From: Fretibacterium sp. OH1220_COT-178
Lineage (GTDB): Bacteria > Synergistota > Synergistia > Synergistales > Aminobacteriaceae
Assembly (NCBI RefSeq): GCF_003860125.1
Contig: NZ_RQYL01000025.1
Location: 1 to 64,000, forward strand
Reading direction: 5' to 3'
DNA length: 64,000 bases
The notes under the pieces are model-generated. The model had not been told where the DNA came from. It searched no databases and worked only from the letters and a program-made list of their open reading frames with translations. Positions 42,638-51,173 of this stretch are shown here, piece by piece. Position 1 is the stretch's first letter; each line of letters opens with the position of its first letter. The position numbers and the translations under genes were made by a program.

Positions 42638-43873
42638 CTACATCCAGGGGGCGTTGTCCGCGTTCTCGTTGCGGTGCAGAAAGTACTCCATGCAGTGCAC
42701 CAGGGCCCGTTCGCCCCCCAGCGAGCCGCTCTTCGAGATCATGGGGAGCCCGTCGAAGGGCCCGCCGGACAGGGACAGAAGCGTGATGCCCTCCTGGATC
42801 TCCCGTTCCAGGGTGAGGTTCTCCGCCTTGACCCGCTGGGCGATGCGCACGGCGCAGTCCCCGCCGGTGACGCACAGCCCTCCGATCTTCGTGCGGCCCA
42901 TGATCTCGCGGACGGTATCCGCCATCAGGTCCATGAACCCGTCGATGTTTCCGTTCGGATAGTCGCCCCGGACGAACCTCTTGTCCTCCGTCGTCGCCGC
43001 GAGCAGGATGGACTGCCCGCAGCGCAGCAGGGGCTCCGCCTCGTCCGCTGCCCTCACGCGGTGCTGGTCGGCCTGATCGGTTCCGAGCCCTGCGGTGGAG
43101 ATGCGGACGGGCTGGACGAACCCGTTTTCCATGAGCTGGCGCGCCTGGCGGACGCTTCGCGGGTGGGCCGTCCCGACGACGAAGACGAAGGGTCTCGCCG
43201 CCCTCGCCAGGGCTTCGGCGAGGCCCACGGACCCCACCCAGAGCACGTCCTTGGCGGGCCGGGCCTTCAGGGCCCCGCGCACGATCATCCGCAGGTCCTC
43301 GTCGTTCTCGGCATCGAAACAGCAGCAGCCCTTGTTCTGGAGGATTTCTGCGGTCATGCCCTCCCGGATCTGGTCGCGCAGGACCTCGCGGGGGTGCAGC
43401 CCCGCCTGCGCCAGCAGCTCCGTCGTCGCGGCCGAGCTGGCGGACTGAAAGGTGGTCACGGTGAGGGGCGACATCCGCTCCTGCCTGTCCAGGTAGACGG
43501 TCCCCTCCTCGATCGCCTTGCGGCTTCGGGAAAACGCGGTGGCGACGACGATGGTGTCGAACCCCAGTTCCTGTGCCATGACGCGCACCTCGGGGCCGAC
43601 ATTGCCCCGGAGGCCCGGCTCGATGCGCTTGAAGAAGACGGTGCTGTCCTTCCAGGGCAGCAGATCGCGGGTGACGTTCTCGAGCTTCTGGGCGGCCCGT
43701 TCCGGGCTGTCGAAGAAGGTCTCGGTGTCCAGGGCCACGACGGAGTACTTCCTGAGGGATCCCAAAGACCCCGGGTCCAGGGTCACGGCGGTGCGGTAGC
43801 CCCCGCTCATGAATTTCGCCGCGGTCTCCACGGCTCCGGTGTAATCGTCGGCAACAACCACGTAATCGAACAT
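42638..43873 (-). CDS. Four-carbon acid sugar kinase family protein (DUF1537)
   Basis: A 411-aa protein of the DUF1537 (OtnK/DtnK-like) family, which phosphorylates four-carbon acid sugars such as threonate. The N-terminal VVVADDYTGAVETAAKF (DDxTGA motif), TFFKRIEPGLRGNVGPE-like segment, VGTAHPRSVRQARQL and C-terminal TGGDCAVRIA / LSGGPFDGLPMISKSGSLGG nucleotide-binding regions are clear. AGGAGGAG precedes the ATG. The usual PdxA2-type dehydrogenase and aldolase partners are not adjacent, so the substrate is open. Confidence 0.88.
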   Translation of the reverse strand: MFDYVVVADDYTGAVETAAKFMSGGYRTAVTLDPGSLGSLRKYSVVALDTETFFDSPERAAQKLENVTRDLLPWKDSTVFFKRIEPGLRGNVGPEVRVMAQELGFDTIVVATAFSRSRKAIEEGTVYLDRQERMSPLTVTTFQSASSAATTELLAQAGLHPREVLRDQIREGMTAEILQNKGCCCFDAENDEDLRMIVRGALKARPAKDVLWVGSVGLAEALARAARPFVFVVGTAHPRSVRQARQLMENGFVQPVRISTAGLGTDQADQHRVRAADEAEPLLRCGQSILLAATTEDKRFVRGDYPNGNIDGFMDLMADTVREIMGRTKIGGLCVTGGDCAVRIAQRVKAENLTLEREIQEGITLLSLSGGPFDGLPMISKSGSLGGERALVHCMEYFLHRNENADNAPWM

Positions 43874-43957
43874 GATGCGACTCCTCCTCCAGGCGGCTTG
43901 ATGAAATTTTTTCGAGCTGTCCCGGCCGGACGGCCGGAATGCGGACGAAACGCGATG

Positions 43958-45979
43958 TCACGAATTCTTGAAGAGCGGCGCCAAGATGCGGACGACCTCC
44001 TCGCCGCGTTCCAGAGGCGGCCTTTCGTCCGCCTGCGGGTGTGCGTCCGGGGCGACCCCGAGGGCCGTACAGATCCTCCCGAGGAGGGCCGGGTGCTCCT
44101 CCGAGGGGAGGAACCCCAGAAAGTTGGTCAGAAAGTTTCTCAGGACCGTGCGCTGCTCGTCCTGCAGCCAGAACTGCAGGAACTCGCCGCAGGCCTCGGG
44201 CGTCGGGGGCGACGGCATCCAGAGCCGCCTCAGCGCATCCAGCCGGGCGTGGTCCTCCGTGGAGAGCGAGAGGTAGTCGTCCAGGCGAAGCCTCAGGGCC
44301 TCGAACTGGGCGTGGTCCTGCGGATTCGAGAGGGCACAGGCGAACTCCAGCAGGAGTGCCGCGGTGCAGTAGTCCGCGGAGAGCCGGGCCCCCATCTCCA
44401 GCGGGACGAGCAGGGCCGGATCCTCCCAGCGGTACTCCTTCCCGGCGATGCCGAGGTCCGGGAGGATCAGGTAGCCCTCCACCCGCGCGGTCTCCACCAT
44501 CTTCTTGCGGTCCGTCCCCCTGGGCTTGGAATCCGGTTCGCGGACGATCCCCATCAGATCCGCCAGGGCCGCCAGGGTCGTCTCTGCGGGCTCGGAGAAC
44601 GCCGCATCCGGCGCGGCGTCGCCCCGGATCCTGAGGACGAAGCCCTCCAGGTCCGGCCGATCGGAGAGCGCCGCGGCATCCTCCGCTGCGGCGGCCGGTG
44701 CGACCTCCCGCATCAGGTCCGTCCAGATCGTGACCAGAGGGGCGAAGACGTCGAGGTCCTCGAAAAAGTTGGGAAGCTCCAGCACGCCGCCGGACGCGTT
44801 TTTCTCCGAGGCGAGCGAGGGGTTCGTCGGCACGTACGCGAGGAACACGGAGGTCCTGGGACGGGTGAGGACGAACCCTCCCTTGCAGGCGCTGCGGTAG
44901 CGTGCCGAGAACTGTTCGAACAGGGCCTCGGAGTGCGGCGCGGCCGTCCCCTCCTTCGCAGCCGCGCCGTGCAGGGTCCGGGAGCCCCGCACCAGAGTGA
45001 AGGCTACGATGGCGGGAAGGGGCAGTTTGGAATTGGCGTAGGGGCCCAGCAGCATGCCCAGCAGTTCGTCCGGGACGACGGCGAGGGTCTTGCAGAAGGC
45101 GAGGAGCTGCTCCTCGGGAAGCCAGAGCTTGACGGCCATCCAGGTGACGAACCGGATCAGGCTTCCCCTCAGGCTCTCCCAGCGGAGCAACGGCATGATG
45201 CGCAGGGCCTCGCCGATGCAGACCCCCAGGTCCAGGCGATCGACCAGGACGCGTCGCTCGAGGCCGAAGAGCCACAGGGCCGGGTAGCAGAAGTGGTGAG
45301 GGGGCTGGATACGGCCTCCGGCCAGCCAAGTCAGGTAGACGCCCCGCTGCAGGGGCGTCATGGTCTCGTAGGAGGAGGCGCCGTCGGAGGGCAGGACCGT
45401 ATCGGCGGACGGATACTCGACGGGCAGGGTGATGTCGATGCAGCAGGGTTCGGCGGTGCTGCTGGGCCCGTCCGACCAATAGGTCAGGGGCCCCAGGAGG
45501 ACGAAGTCCCCCAGCTGAAGGGAGCCCGTCTTTCCGCACCAGCGCAGGAGCGACGGGGCCGTCTCCGCTTTTTTGCGCTCCTGCGGAGCGCCGTAGGAGT
45601 AGGGGGAGTCCCCCCCCAGGGTGGGAGGAGCCGCGGAGGAGTACGTGGCGCTCGCCACGGCGCTCGGGGAGCTGATCGGCGCGGCGGCCAAAACGGGGCT
45701 GAGCGGTTCCGGCTCCTCCTGGATGGCGGGAAGCGCAACCGTCTCGAGCCCGGAGTCCTTTTGTTCGTCCGGGACGTCCTTTCCCTCTTCCGGCGCGGGG
45801 GGCGGCGATTTTCCGAGGAGAAGGCGATCGGGCTCGTCCGCCGAGGGCGAATCGAGCTGCAGGACCTCCTCGTTGACGGCGGGCTGTGCCGAAGCATCCT
45901 CGACGGGTCCGCGCTTGGTCTGCTTGAGCAGGGCGCCGACGGCCACAACAACGACAATTCCGATCACGAGAAAAAGCAC
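43958..45979 (-). CDS. Membrane-anchored TerB_N / TerB_C-domain protein
   Basis: A 673-aa protein that starts with a membrane anchor (LFLVIGIVVVVAVGALL), followed by about 130 residues of Pro/Glu/Ser-rich linker. Its central part (from about 202, YETMTPLQRGVYLTWLAGGR through LERRVLVDRL) resembles the TerB_N domain. The C-terminus (about 560-670) resembles TerB_C. Such domains are found in tellurite/chemical-stress and phage-defence-associated clusters, but no other Ter gene is near. The start is a GTG with GGGAGG seven bases upstream. The domain call is from pattern recognition only. Confidence 0.6.
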   Translation of the reverse strand: MLFLVIGIVVVVAVGALLKQTKRGPVEDASAQPAVNEEVLQLDSPSADEPDRLLLGKSPPPAPEEGKDVPDEQKDSGLETVALPAIQEEPEPLSPVLAAAPISSPSAVASATYSSAAPPTLGGDSPYSYGAPQERKKAETAPSLLRWCGKTGSLQLGDFVLLGPLTYWSDGPSSTAEPCCIDITLPVEYPSADTVLPSDGASSYETMTPLQRGVYLTWLAGGRIQPPHHFCYPALWLFGLERRVLVDRLDLGVCIGEALRIMPLLRWESLRGSLIRFVTWMAVKLWLPEEQLLAFCKTLAVVPDELLGMLLGPYANSKLPLPAIVAFTLVRGSRTLHGAAAKEGTAAPHSEALFEQFSARYRSACKGGFVLTRPRTSVFLAYVPTNPSLASEKNASGGVLELPNFFEDLDVFAPLVTIWTDLMREVAPAAAAEDAAALSDRPDLEGFVLRIRGDAAPDAAFSEPAETTLAALADLMGIVREPDSKPRGTDRKKMVETARVEGYLILPDLGIAGKEYRWEDPALLVPLEMGARLSADYCTAALLLEFACALSNPQDHAQFEALRLRLDDYLSLSTEDHARLDALRRLWMPSPPTPEACGEFLQFWLQDEQRTVLRNFLTNFLGFLPSEEHPALLGRICTALGVAPDAHPQADERPPLERGEEVVRILAPLFKNS

Positions 45980-46042
45980 GGGGCCGCCTCCCTTTCGCCG
46001 TCTTATCCGCCGAGGTTCGCCGCGCCTTGCGCCCCTGCGGAG

Positions 46043-47797
46043 TCAAGGGTCTCCGCCGATTCTTTCCCTTCCGGGGCTGCGCCGCGTCGGAGGGGAGGAG
46101 GGAAAAATGGGCACCTCGAGGTTTCGAGAGATGCCTTCATTATATACGTTATCCGGATTTTTTTGGCGCGAAACGGTCCGTGCACGGGATATAATAGTTC
46201 CGCTCCCCGGGGCCGGACCGTCGGTCCGCGGGGCGGCAGGAAGGGAAGTGTGTGGTTTGAGCTGTCTGGCAACCTTCAAGACGACCAGCATGGCGCTGAT
46301 GTTCGAGCGGTCCTGCAGGGAGGCCGGGATCGGAGCGCGCATTGCCCCCGTCCCGCGCAAGCTGTCGTCGAGCTGCGGCCTGGCCTGCGAGTTCCCGTGC
46401 GAGGACAGGGCGAGGGCGGAGGCGCTCGCCGCGGCGCGCAAAATCGAGGTGGCGTCCGTACACGATCTGGAAAAACTGTAGGGAGGCACGAGCCGGCTCC
46501 CTCCCAGAAACCCTCCGAAGAGCCCCCCGATGACGGCGGTGAAGATCCAGGCAAAGCCCTCCTCGCCCAGGGGAATGGCCGCCAGGGCCGTTTGGGCGTA
46601 GGCCTTGACCCCCTCGACGTTCTGCAGCCCGTAGAGGATCCCCATCAGGAACGCCCCGATGACGGCCCCTCGGTAGAGCCCGGTCCCGAACCCCCAATCG
46701 GCGAGGTTCAGGACGATCAGGACGATGGCTACGGGGTAGAGCGTGGACAATACCGGGATCGACAGAAGGATGATCTTGTTGACCCCGGCTACGGACAGCA
46801 CCGCGCTGACCAGGACGATGATCCAGACCAGAGCCCTGTAGGAGAACCTTTGCCGGAGCAGCCTCTCGAAGTATTCCGACACGGTCGACACCAGTCCGAT
46901 GGACGTGGTGAGGCAGGCGAAGATCATGGAGATGGAGAGGGCATATCTGCCGACCCGGCCTCCGACTGCGGAGATGAGGTTCACGGTGATGACGGCGTGG
47001 CTCTCGCTGGCCTGCCTGAAGAGGAGGCTCCCCGAGGCGCCCAGGTAGATGAGCCCGCCGTAGACGAACAGAAAGCCCAGCATGGCCACGAGGGAGGCCT
47101 TGACCGCCATGGCCAGCCCCTCGCCGGTGTTGCCGTGTCCGTGGTGCATGATGCTGCCCATGATGATCCCCGCGAAGGCCATGGAGGCCAGTGCGTCCAT
47201 CGTCTGGTAGCCCCCGGTGAAGCTCATGGCGAAGACGTTCTCGACCGAGGGCTCCCCGAACCCGCCCAGCGGGACGAGAATCCCCTTCATGATGACGAAG
47301 CCCAGCATCAGGATCAGGACGGGGGTGAAATATTTTCCGATCTGCTCGATCATTTGGGAGGGATTGAGGGAGAAGTAAAGGGTGATGCCGAAGAAGACCA
47401 GGGAGACCGCTATGGCGCTCCACGAGATGCCGAGGACGCTTCCCAGTTCGAGGGAGCCCAGGAGGGGAAGCACCCCCACCTCGTAGGTCGTCGCTGCGGT
47501 CCTCGGGATGGCGAACAGGGGGCCGATGCACAGGAGGATGGCGAAGTTGAACGCCTTCGCGAAGGACGGGCTGACCTTGCCTGCGAACCTGTCGATGTCC
47601 CCTCCGGCCTTGAAGGTGGACAAAAGCCCCAGCAGGGGCATGCCGATCCCCGTCACCGTGAAGCCCATGAGGGCCATGACCCATTTTTTGCCTGCGGCGA
47701 TTCCGATGTAGGGCGGAAAGATGATGTTGCCCGCGCCGAGGAACATCGCGAACAAAGCGAAACCTGTGACGAGAATCTCCTTGTTTTTTGCGTTCAT
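46043..47797 (-). CDS. brnQ: Branched-chain amino acid:cation symporter BrnQ, apparent stop-codon loss
   Basis: Residues 1-440 are an ordinary BrnQ/LIVCS transporter: ILVTGFALFAMFLGAGNIIFPP, SFAKAFNFAILLCIGPLFAIPRTAATTYE and GGYQTMDALASMAFAGII, with about 12 helices. The family normally ends near FLGGSRLV (about 46490), but the frame has no stop there and runs on 145 more codons to 46043. That extension is low-complexity, Ser/Arg/Pro-rich, and entirely antisense to the DUF3343 gene. The tail is probably not a real domain; the true end may have been lost by a small indel or assembly error. The ATG at 47797 follows GGAGCGGTGAGAGC. Confidence 0.85.
   Translation of the reverse strand: MNAKNKEILVTGFALFAMFLGAGNIIFPPYIGIAAGKKWVMALMGFTVTGIGMPLLGLLSTFKAGGDIDRFAGKVSPSFAKAFNFAILLCIGPLFAIPRTAATTYEVGVLPLLGSLELGSVLGISWSAIAVSLVFFGITLYFSLNPSQMIEQIGKYFTPVLILMLGFVIMKGILVPLGGFGEPSVENVFAMSFTGGYQTMDALASMAFAGIIMGSIMHHGHGNTGEGLAMAVKASLVAMLGFLFVYGGLIYLGASGSLLFRQASESHAVITVNLISAVGGRVGRYALSISMIFACLTTSIGLVSTVSEYFERLLRQRFSYRALVWIIVLVSAVLSVAGVNKIILLSIPVLSTLYPVAIVLIVLNLADWGFGTGLYRGAVIGAFLMGILYGLQNVEGVKAYAQTALAAIPLGEEGFAWIFTAVIGGLFGGFLGGSRLVPPYSFSRSCTDATSILRAAASASALALSSHGNSQARPQLDDSLRGTGAMRAPIPASLQDRSNISAMLVVLKVARQLKPHTSLPAAPRTDGPAPGSGTIISRARTVSRQKNPDNVYNEGISRNLEVPIFPSSPPTRRSPGRERIGGDP
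46248..46481 (+). CDS. DUF3343 small protein (putative Se/S carrier-like)
   Basis: A 77-aa protein with LATFKTTSMALMFERSCREAGI and the diagnostic PRKLSSSCGLACEF. DUF3343 proteins, typically 75-90 aa, occur in anaerobes and are annotated as putative sulfur/selenium carriers; the function is not proven. The start is GTG 46248 after aggaaggga, or TTG 46257. An upstream TATAAT (46190-46195) could drive it. It lies wholly antisense to the C-terminal read-through of brnQ. Confidence 0.7.
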   Translation: MCGLSCLATFKTTSMALMFERSCREAGIGARIAPVPRKLSSSCGLACEFPCEDRARAEALAAARKIEVASVHDLEKL

Positions 47798-48397
47798 GCT
47801 CTCACCGCTCCTTTGGTCTGTCCGTATTGTGTTCCGGTTTCCCGCGAGAGCCCGCGGGGGTCCATACAGGGCAGATTTGTTCCGAAAGGGCATCCTCCTC
47901 TCTGCGTCCATGGGAAGCGCTCCGTTGGCAGCGAGACGGTGAAGGACTGTATTTCGGGGAAAGGCGCCGCGGTCGCCGAGAGCGCCAGGCTCGATGCGGG
48001 CGGAGCGTCCGTGAAGCGGAACATTCGTGTTCACTCGGGCAGCGACGGGATTGGGGGGGACGAAGCAAGTTCAGGACTTTTCGCCGATTGCCGCTGCATT
48101 TGCTCCATCGGCCGTCGTGTCGGCGGGAGGGATGTCCTGGAGCTAAGCTCCTCTGATTCAGGACAACCCCCCCGCCCCAACAGGATAACAACAGATCAAC
48201 GCTTGTCAAGATTGAGGGGAGAGCCCAAATCCGCAGGCTGCGACGGCTTTATCGAGGATGAAGCGCGTTATTGTATAGGTTAAGCCAATTTTGATCTTGC
48301 ACCCGTTGGGTGCAGGGTGCAGCAGAAAACGTGAAAAACCTGTCTTGGTCACATGTTAAAAATCTTGCCTGCGGTTTGGGGGAGAGTTAGGTCTTCA
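47798..48397. other. 600-bp gene-free region containing the brnQ promoter and leader
   Basis: I see no credible gene. On the minus strand it holds a promoter at 48182-48209 (below), giving a leader of roughly 380 nt before brnQ. The leader includes the palindrome ggagctaagctcc at about 48139-48151 and GC-rich pairing segments. The right-hand 190 bp (48210-48397) lie beyond the stop of the DUF2156 gene and show a short repeat-like gtgcagggtgcag near 48309 but nothing else. Confidence 0.5.
48182..48209 (-). promoter_or_regulatory. Candidate brnQ promoter
   Basis: Reading the minus strand, TTGACA (48209-48204) and TATCCT (48187-48182) are separated by 16 bp. A perfect -35 with a near-consensus -10 in this otherwise GC-rich region is unlikely by chance. 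It would start transcription near 48175. Confidence 0.6.
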
Positions 48398-49330
48398 TTA
48401 AAGCGGGGGAAGCCGGCCTCCTGCGGGGTTATCGCTTTCGGCGAGGAACGCCGGAGCCCGGCCCGGAAGCGTGACCCGATATTTCTTGAGCAGACGGACG
48501 GGGTGATAGGAGAGCTTTGCGGCCCTCAGGCCGGGATCGCCCATGTCCTCCTCGCGGTTCACCCAGGTGTAGCCCGAGCCCTGATGCTTGAGAAAGAGCT
48601 GATTCAGAGCCTGGTAGCTGCCGGCATACTTCGGCAGAGCCTTCTCGAAACGGATGTCCAGGGTCTCCTCGTCGAGTTCCTCCGCGATCGTGTAGCCGAT
48701 GACGGCGCCGTCCACCTTCAGCAGCGCCCCCAAAAGGGGAAAGTCGTCCCATCGCTCGAGGGCGCACCGGATCGCCAGGTCCTCGTCGTCGAGGGAGGCC
48801 CCCTCCTCCCGGAGCCGGCGCCAGTTCGACTGGAAGGCCAGAAGTTCGGGGAAATCCTCCGGCAGCAGGGGGAGGTACTCCCAGTCGTAGCCGGACAGGA
48901 AGGAACGGACGTGCGCCCTTTTCTGGGCGAACTTGCCGCCCTCCAGGGCGATGAGCTCGGAGACGGAGTGGAGGTACTCCCACTCGTCGCGGTCCTCCTC
49001 CACGTGCAGGCGGCTCCGCAGCGAGTCGGGAAACCGCTCGACGATCGCCTCCGGGACGTCCTGCAGGACGTCCCCGGGCACGAAATTGCGGTCGATCGCG
49101 CTCTCCCAGTCGACCGCATCCCAGTTTCCGATGGGCGCGCAGAACCCCGGCTTGTGCCCGTGGGAGCGCAGCCAGCAGAGCTCCCCCTCCCACGCCAGAT
49201 CCAGGGGGTTTGTCCCGAGCCATCCCCATAGGGAAAAGAACGAGTACTCGGCATATCGAACGGGGGAGCGACGGTAAAGCGCGGTATAGGGTTCACGGTC
49301 CTCCCAGGTGAGCGGCCTAAAGGCGAGCAT
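48398..49330 (-). CDS. DUF2156 (phosphatidylglycerol lysyltransferase C-terminal-like) protein
   Basis: A 310-aa stand-alone DUF2156 protein, related to the GNAT-like catalytic half of MprF but without membrane helices. The pattern includes YAEYSFFSLWGWLGTN near the start, then ILCALERWDDFPLLGALLKVDGAVIGYTIAEEL and YTWVNREEDMGDPGLRAAKLSYHPVRLLKKY, the acetyltransferase-like C-terminal region. The substrate is not known for soluble members. It is monocistronic. Confidence 0.8.
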   Translation of the reverse strand: MLAFRPLTWEDREPYTALYRRSPVRYAEYSFFSLWGWLGTNPLDLAWEGELCWLRSHGHKPGFCAPIGNWDAVDWESAIDRNFVPGDVLQDVPEAIVERFPDSLRSRLHVEEDRDEWEYLHSVSELIALEGGKFAQKRAHVRSFLSGYDWEYLPLLPEDFPELLAFQSNWRRLREEGASLDDEDLAIRCALERWDDFPLLGALLKVDGAVIGYTIAEELDEETLDIRFEKALPKYAGSYQALNQLFLKHQGSGYTWVNREEDMGDPGLRAAKLSYHPVRLLKKYRVTLPGRAPAFLAESDNPAGGRLPPL

Positions 49331-49539
49331 GATCGAATCCAGTCCTTCCTTGCATCCGGCATTCCCCGATGCGGTCCCGCACAGGGGCCCGTGCCGGTCG
49401 CTCCGCCGTATGCGACAGCGATTTTCCGATGTTTCCGTTATTTTAAGGGAAGCCGCAGAGGAGCGCTATCCGCAGGTCGGACCAAAGGCCGGCAAAAAGC
49501 GTCCAATTTTGGGGGCCGCCGGGCCGGGACGAAGGCACG

Positions 49540-49576
49540 AAAAAAAGCGGCTGCCGCTCCTGGTGCCGCTTTTTTT
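49540..49576. terminator. Bidirectional terminator next to hup
   Basis: aaaaaaagcggc (49540-49551) and gccgcttttttt (49565-49576) form a symmetric A-stem-T hairpin with a 13-nt loop, effective in both directions. It ends the minus-strand HU transcript. Confidence 0.85.
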
Positions 49577-49604
49577 GTAAAAACTTTGATTTGAAGAGAG
49601 GGGG

Positions 49605-49910
49605 CTACTTCGCTTTCTTCTTGTTGGTCTTGACGGCCAGAACCTTCTCCTTCAGGTCCTTGCCCGGGCGGAACACGGGGACCTTCTTCGCCGGGATCTT
49701 CACGACCTTGGAGGGATCCTGCGGATTGCGCCCCTCGCGCGCGGCGCGCTCCTTAACCTCGAACACGCCGAAACCGACGAACGTGCACTTCTCACCCTTG
49801 GCGAGGGCTCCCTCGATCGAGGCAAAGACCTCCTCCACCACCGGGGTCACGTCCTTCTTCTTCAAAAGCAACTTCTCGGCAATCTCGTCAATAAGCTCAG
49901 CTTTGGTCAC
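49605..49910 (-). CDS. hup: HU-family DNA-binding protein
   Basis: A 101-aa nucleoid protein. MTKAELIDEIAEKLLLKKKDVTPVVEEVF, FVGFGVFEVKERAAREGRNP and the C-terminal FRPGKDLKEKV are classic HU. The arm contains GRNPQDPSKVVKIPAK with the proline that intercalates DNA. The start is GTG at 49910, with GGAGG eight bases ahead. Its own promoter lies just upstream, as does a terminator downstream. Confidence 0.96.
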   Translation of the reverse strand: MTKAELIDEIAEKLLLKKKDVTPVVEEVFASIEGALAKGEKCTFVGFGVFEVKERAAREGRNPQDPSKVVKIPAKKVPVFRPGKDLKEKVLAVKTNKKKAK

Positions 49911-50232
49911 GACTTACACCTCCACAATAAGGATTTTTCTGCATTCTATCAGCCTTTATGAAATATGCAAGTAGTTTTGGGAGCAAAAATGACGTTGCAG
50001 CAACTTCTTAAGGCTTTTTTGATTAAAAATGAACATCAAGACCTACTTGACATGAGCCTTCAGAACCACAAAGGGCAGTTTTTCTCGTCCTTTCAGCGCC
50101 TTGGCGCTCCACTCCCTCAGGTTTTCAACTGTTACATTCCCGTAAGACAAAAGCAAGGTTCGCTTCAGGTCTCCCTGTTATCCTCGGCATGTCCGAACAA
50201 AACGAACGGAAAACGAAGGGAGAGCGTATGCG
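49911..50232. other. Divergent intergenic region between hup and pstS
   Basis: This 322-bp region is distinctly AT-rich. It contains the hup promoter at its left end. Toward pstS there is a TTGACA (50047-50052) without a good -10, an inverted repeat agcgcc-tt-ggcgct (50095-50108) and weak PHO-box-like heptamers CTGTTAC-ATTC-CCGTAAG (50129-50146). No gene is apparent. Confidence 0.45.
49943..49970 (-). promoter_or_regulatory. hup promoter
   Basis: On the minus strand, TTGCAT (49970-49965), a 16-bp spacer and TAGAAT (49948-49943) predict a transcript start near 49936 and a leader of about 26 nt that includes the GGAGG site. Confidence 0.65.
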
Positions 50233-51081
50233 ATGAGAAAGCGGGGCAAATCTTTTGCGGTTTGGCTGTACGGTCTGATGCTGTTTTGGGGGATGGGGGG
50301 CTCCGCGCGCGCCGGGGAGCTGACGATCAACGGGTCCACGACGATCCTGCCCTTTGCTCAGGTGGCGGTGGAACGCTTCATGGCCTCCCGTCCGGAGGTG
50401 CGCATCTCCCTGTCGGGGGGCGGCACCGGAAACGGGATCAAAGCCCTGATTGACGGGACGGCCGACATCGCCAACGCCTCCCGCGCCATCAGGCAAGGAG
50501 AGGCCGAGCGGGCGCGGGGCAAGGGCGTGAACCCGGTGCGCTTCGTGGTGGCGCTGGACTGCATCGTCCCGATCGTTCATCCGGGCAACCCCGTGCGCAG
50601 CCTGACCCTCGATCAGCTGAAGAAGATCTACACCGGCGAGATCGTGAACTGGAAGGAGGTCGGCGGGGAGGATGCGCCGATAGCGGCGGTCGGGCGCGAC
50701 TCGAGCTCGGGGACCTACGGCACCTGGCAGGAGATGGTGGTGGAGAGGGGGGACGTCCAGGGCAGAAAAAGCCGGGTGGCGGCCCGGACCCAGGTCGTCG
50801 CCTCCAGCGGCGCGATGGTGGGCACGGTCGCAGGCAACCGGTTCGCCATCGGATACGACGGCATCGGATACGTCGACGACACGATTCGGGCGCTCAGCGT
50901 CGAGGGGGTCGCGCCCTCCGCCGAAAACGCCAAGGCGGGACGCTATCCGCTTTCTCGCGAACTCTACATGTACACGGCCGGGGAGCCCGCGGGGGACGCC
51001 AAGAGCTTTATCGACTACATGCTCTCTCAGGACGGGCAGAGGATCGTGGAGGACGAGGGGTTCATCCCCGTAAGCCGCTAG
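50233..51081 (+). CDS. pstS: Phosphate ABC transporter substrate-binding protein PstS
   Basis: A 282-aa periplasmic phosphate-binding protein. The signal peptide ends at ARA (about residue 27). The mature protein starts GELTINGSTTILPFAQ, with SGGGTGNGIKALIDGTADIANASR and GRDSSSGTYGTW forming the phosphate site (Ser/Arg/Asp/Thr ligands). AGGGAGAG precedes the ATG. It is the first gene of a complete pstSCAB-phoU-regulator cluster. Confidence 0.95.
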   Translation: MRKRGKSFAVWLYGLMLFWGMGGSARAGELTINGSTTILPFAQVAVERFMASRPEVRISLSGGGTGNGIKALIDGTADIANASRAIRQGEAERARGKGVNPVRFVVALDCIVPIVHPGNPVRSLTLDQLKKIYTGEIVNWKEVGGEDAPIAAVGRDSSSGTYGTWQEMVVERGDVQGRKSRVAARTQVVASSGAMVGTVAGNRFAIGYDGIGYVDDTIRALSVEGVAPSAENAKAGRYPLSRELYMYTAGEPAGDAKSFIDYMLSQDGQRIVEDEGFIPVSR

Positions 51082-51173
51082 GAGAAACGGCCAAACCATT
51101 AAGGTCTATAAAGATCAATCGGTTTCTACTCTAAAATTTTGGAGAGAAGCACCTGCAGAACGTTCTTTCCTTG

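Noticed and set aside
41892-46046. A 1,384-codon open frame on the minus strand
   Set aside because: It crosses DUF1537 and the end of mnmG in the wrong frame or strand and has no domain or ribosome site.
47798-48180. A T-box leucine/isoleucine riboswitch in the brnQ leader
   Set aside because: A GACCGCGG-like piece is present, but the conserved T-box GGTGGNACCGCG sequence, a specifier loop and an adjacent T-tract terminator are not.
41999-48283. A 2,094-codon open frame on the plus strand
   Set aside because: It runs antisense through the DUF1537, TerB-domain and BrnQ genes; its translation is low-complexity Arg/Gly/Pro. High GC removes stops in such frames.
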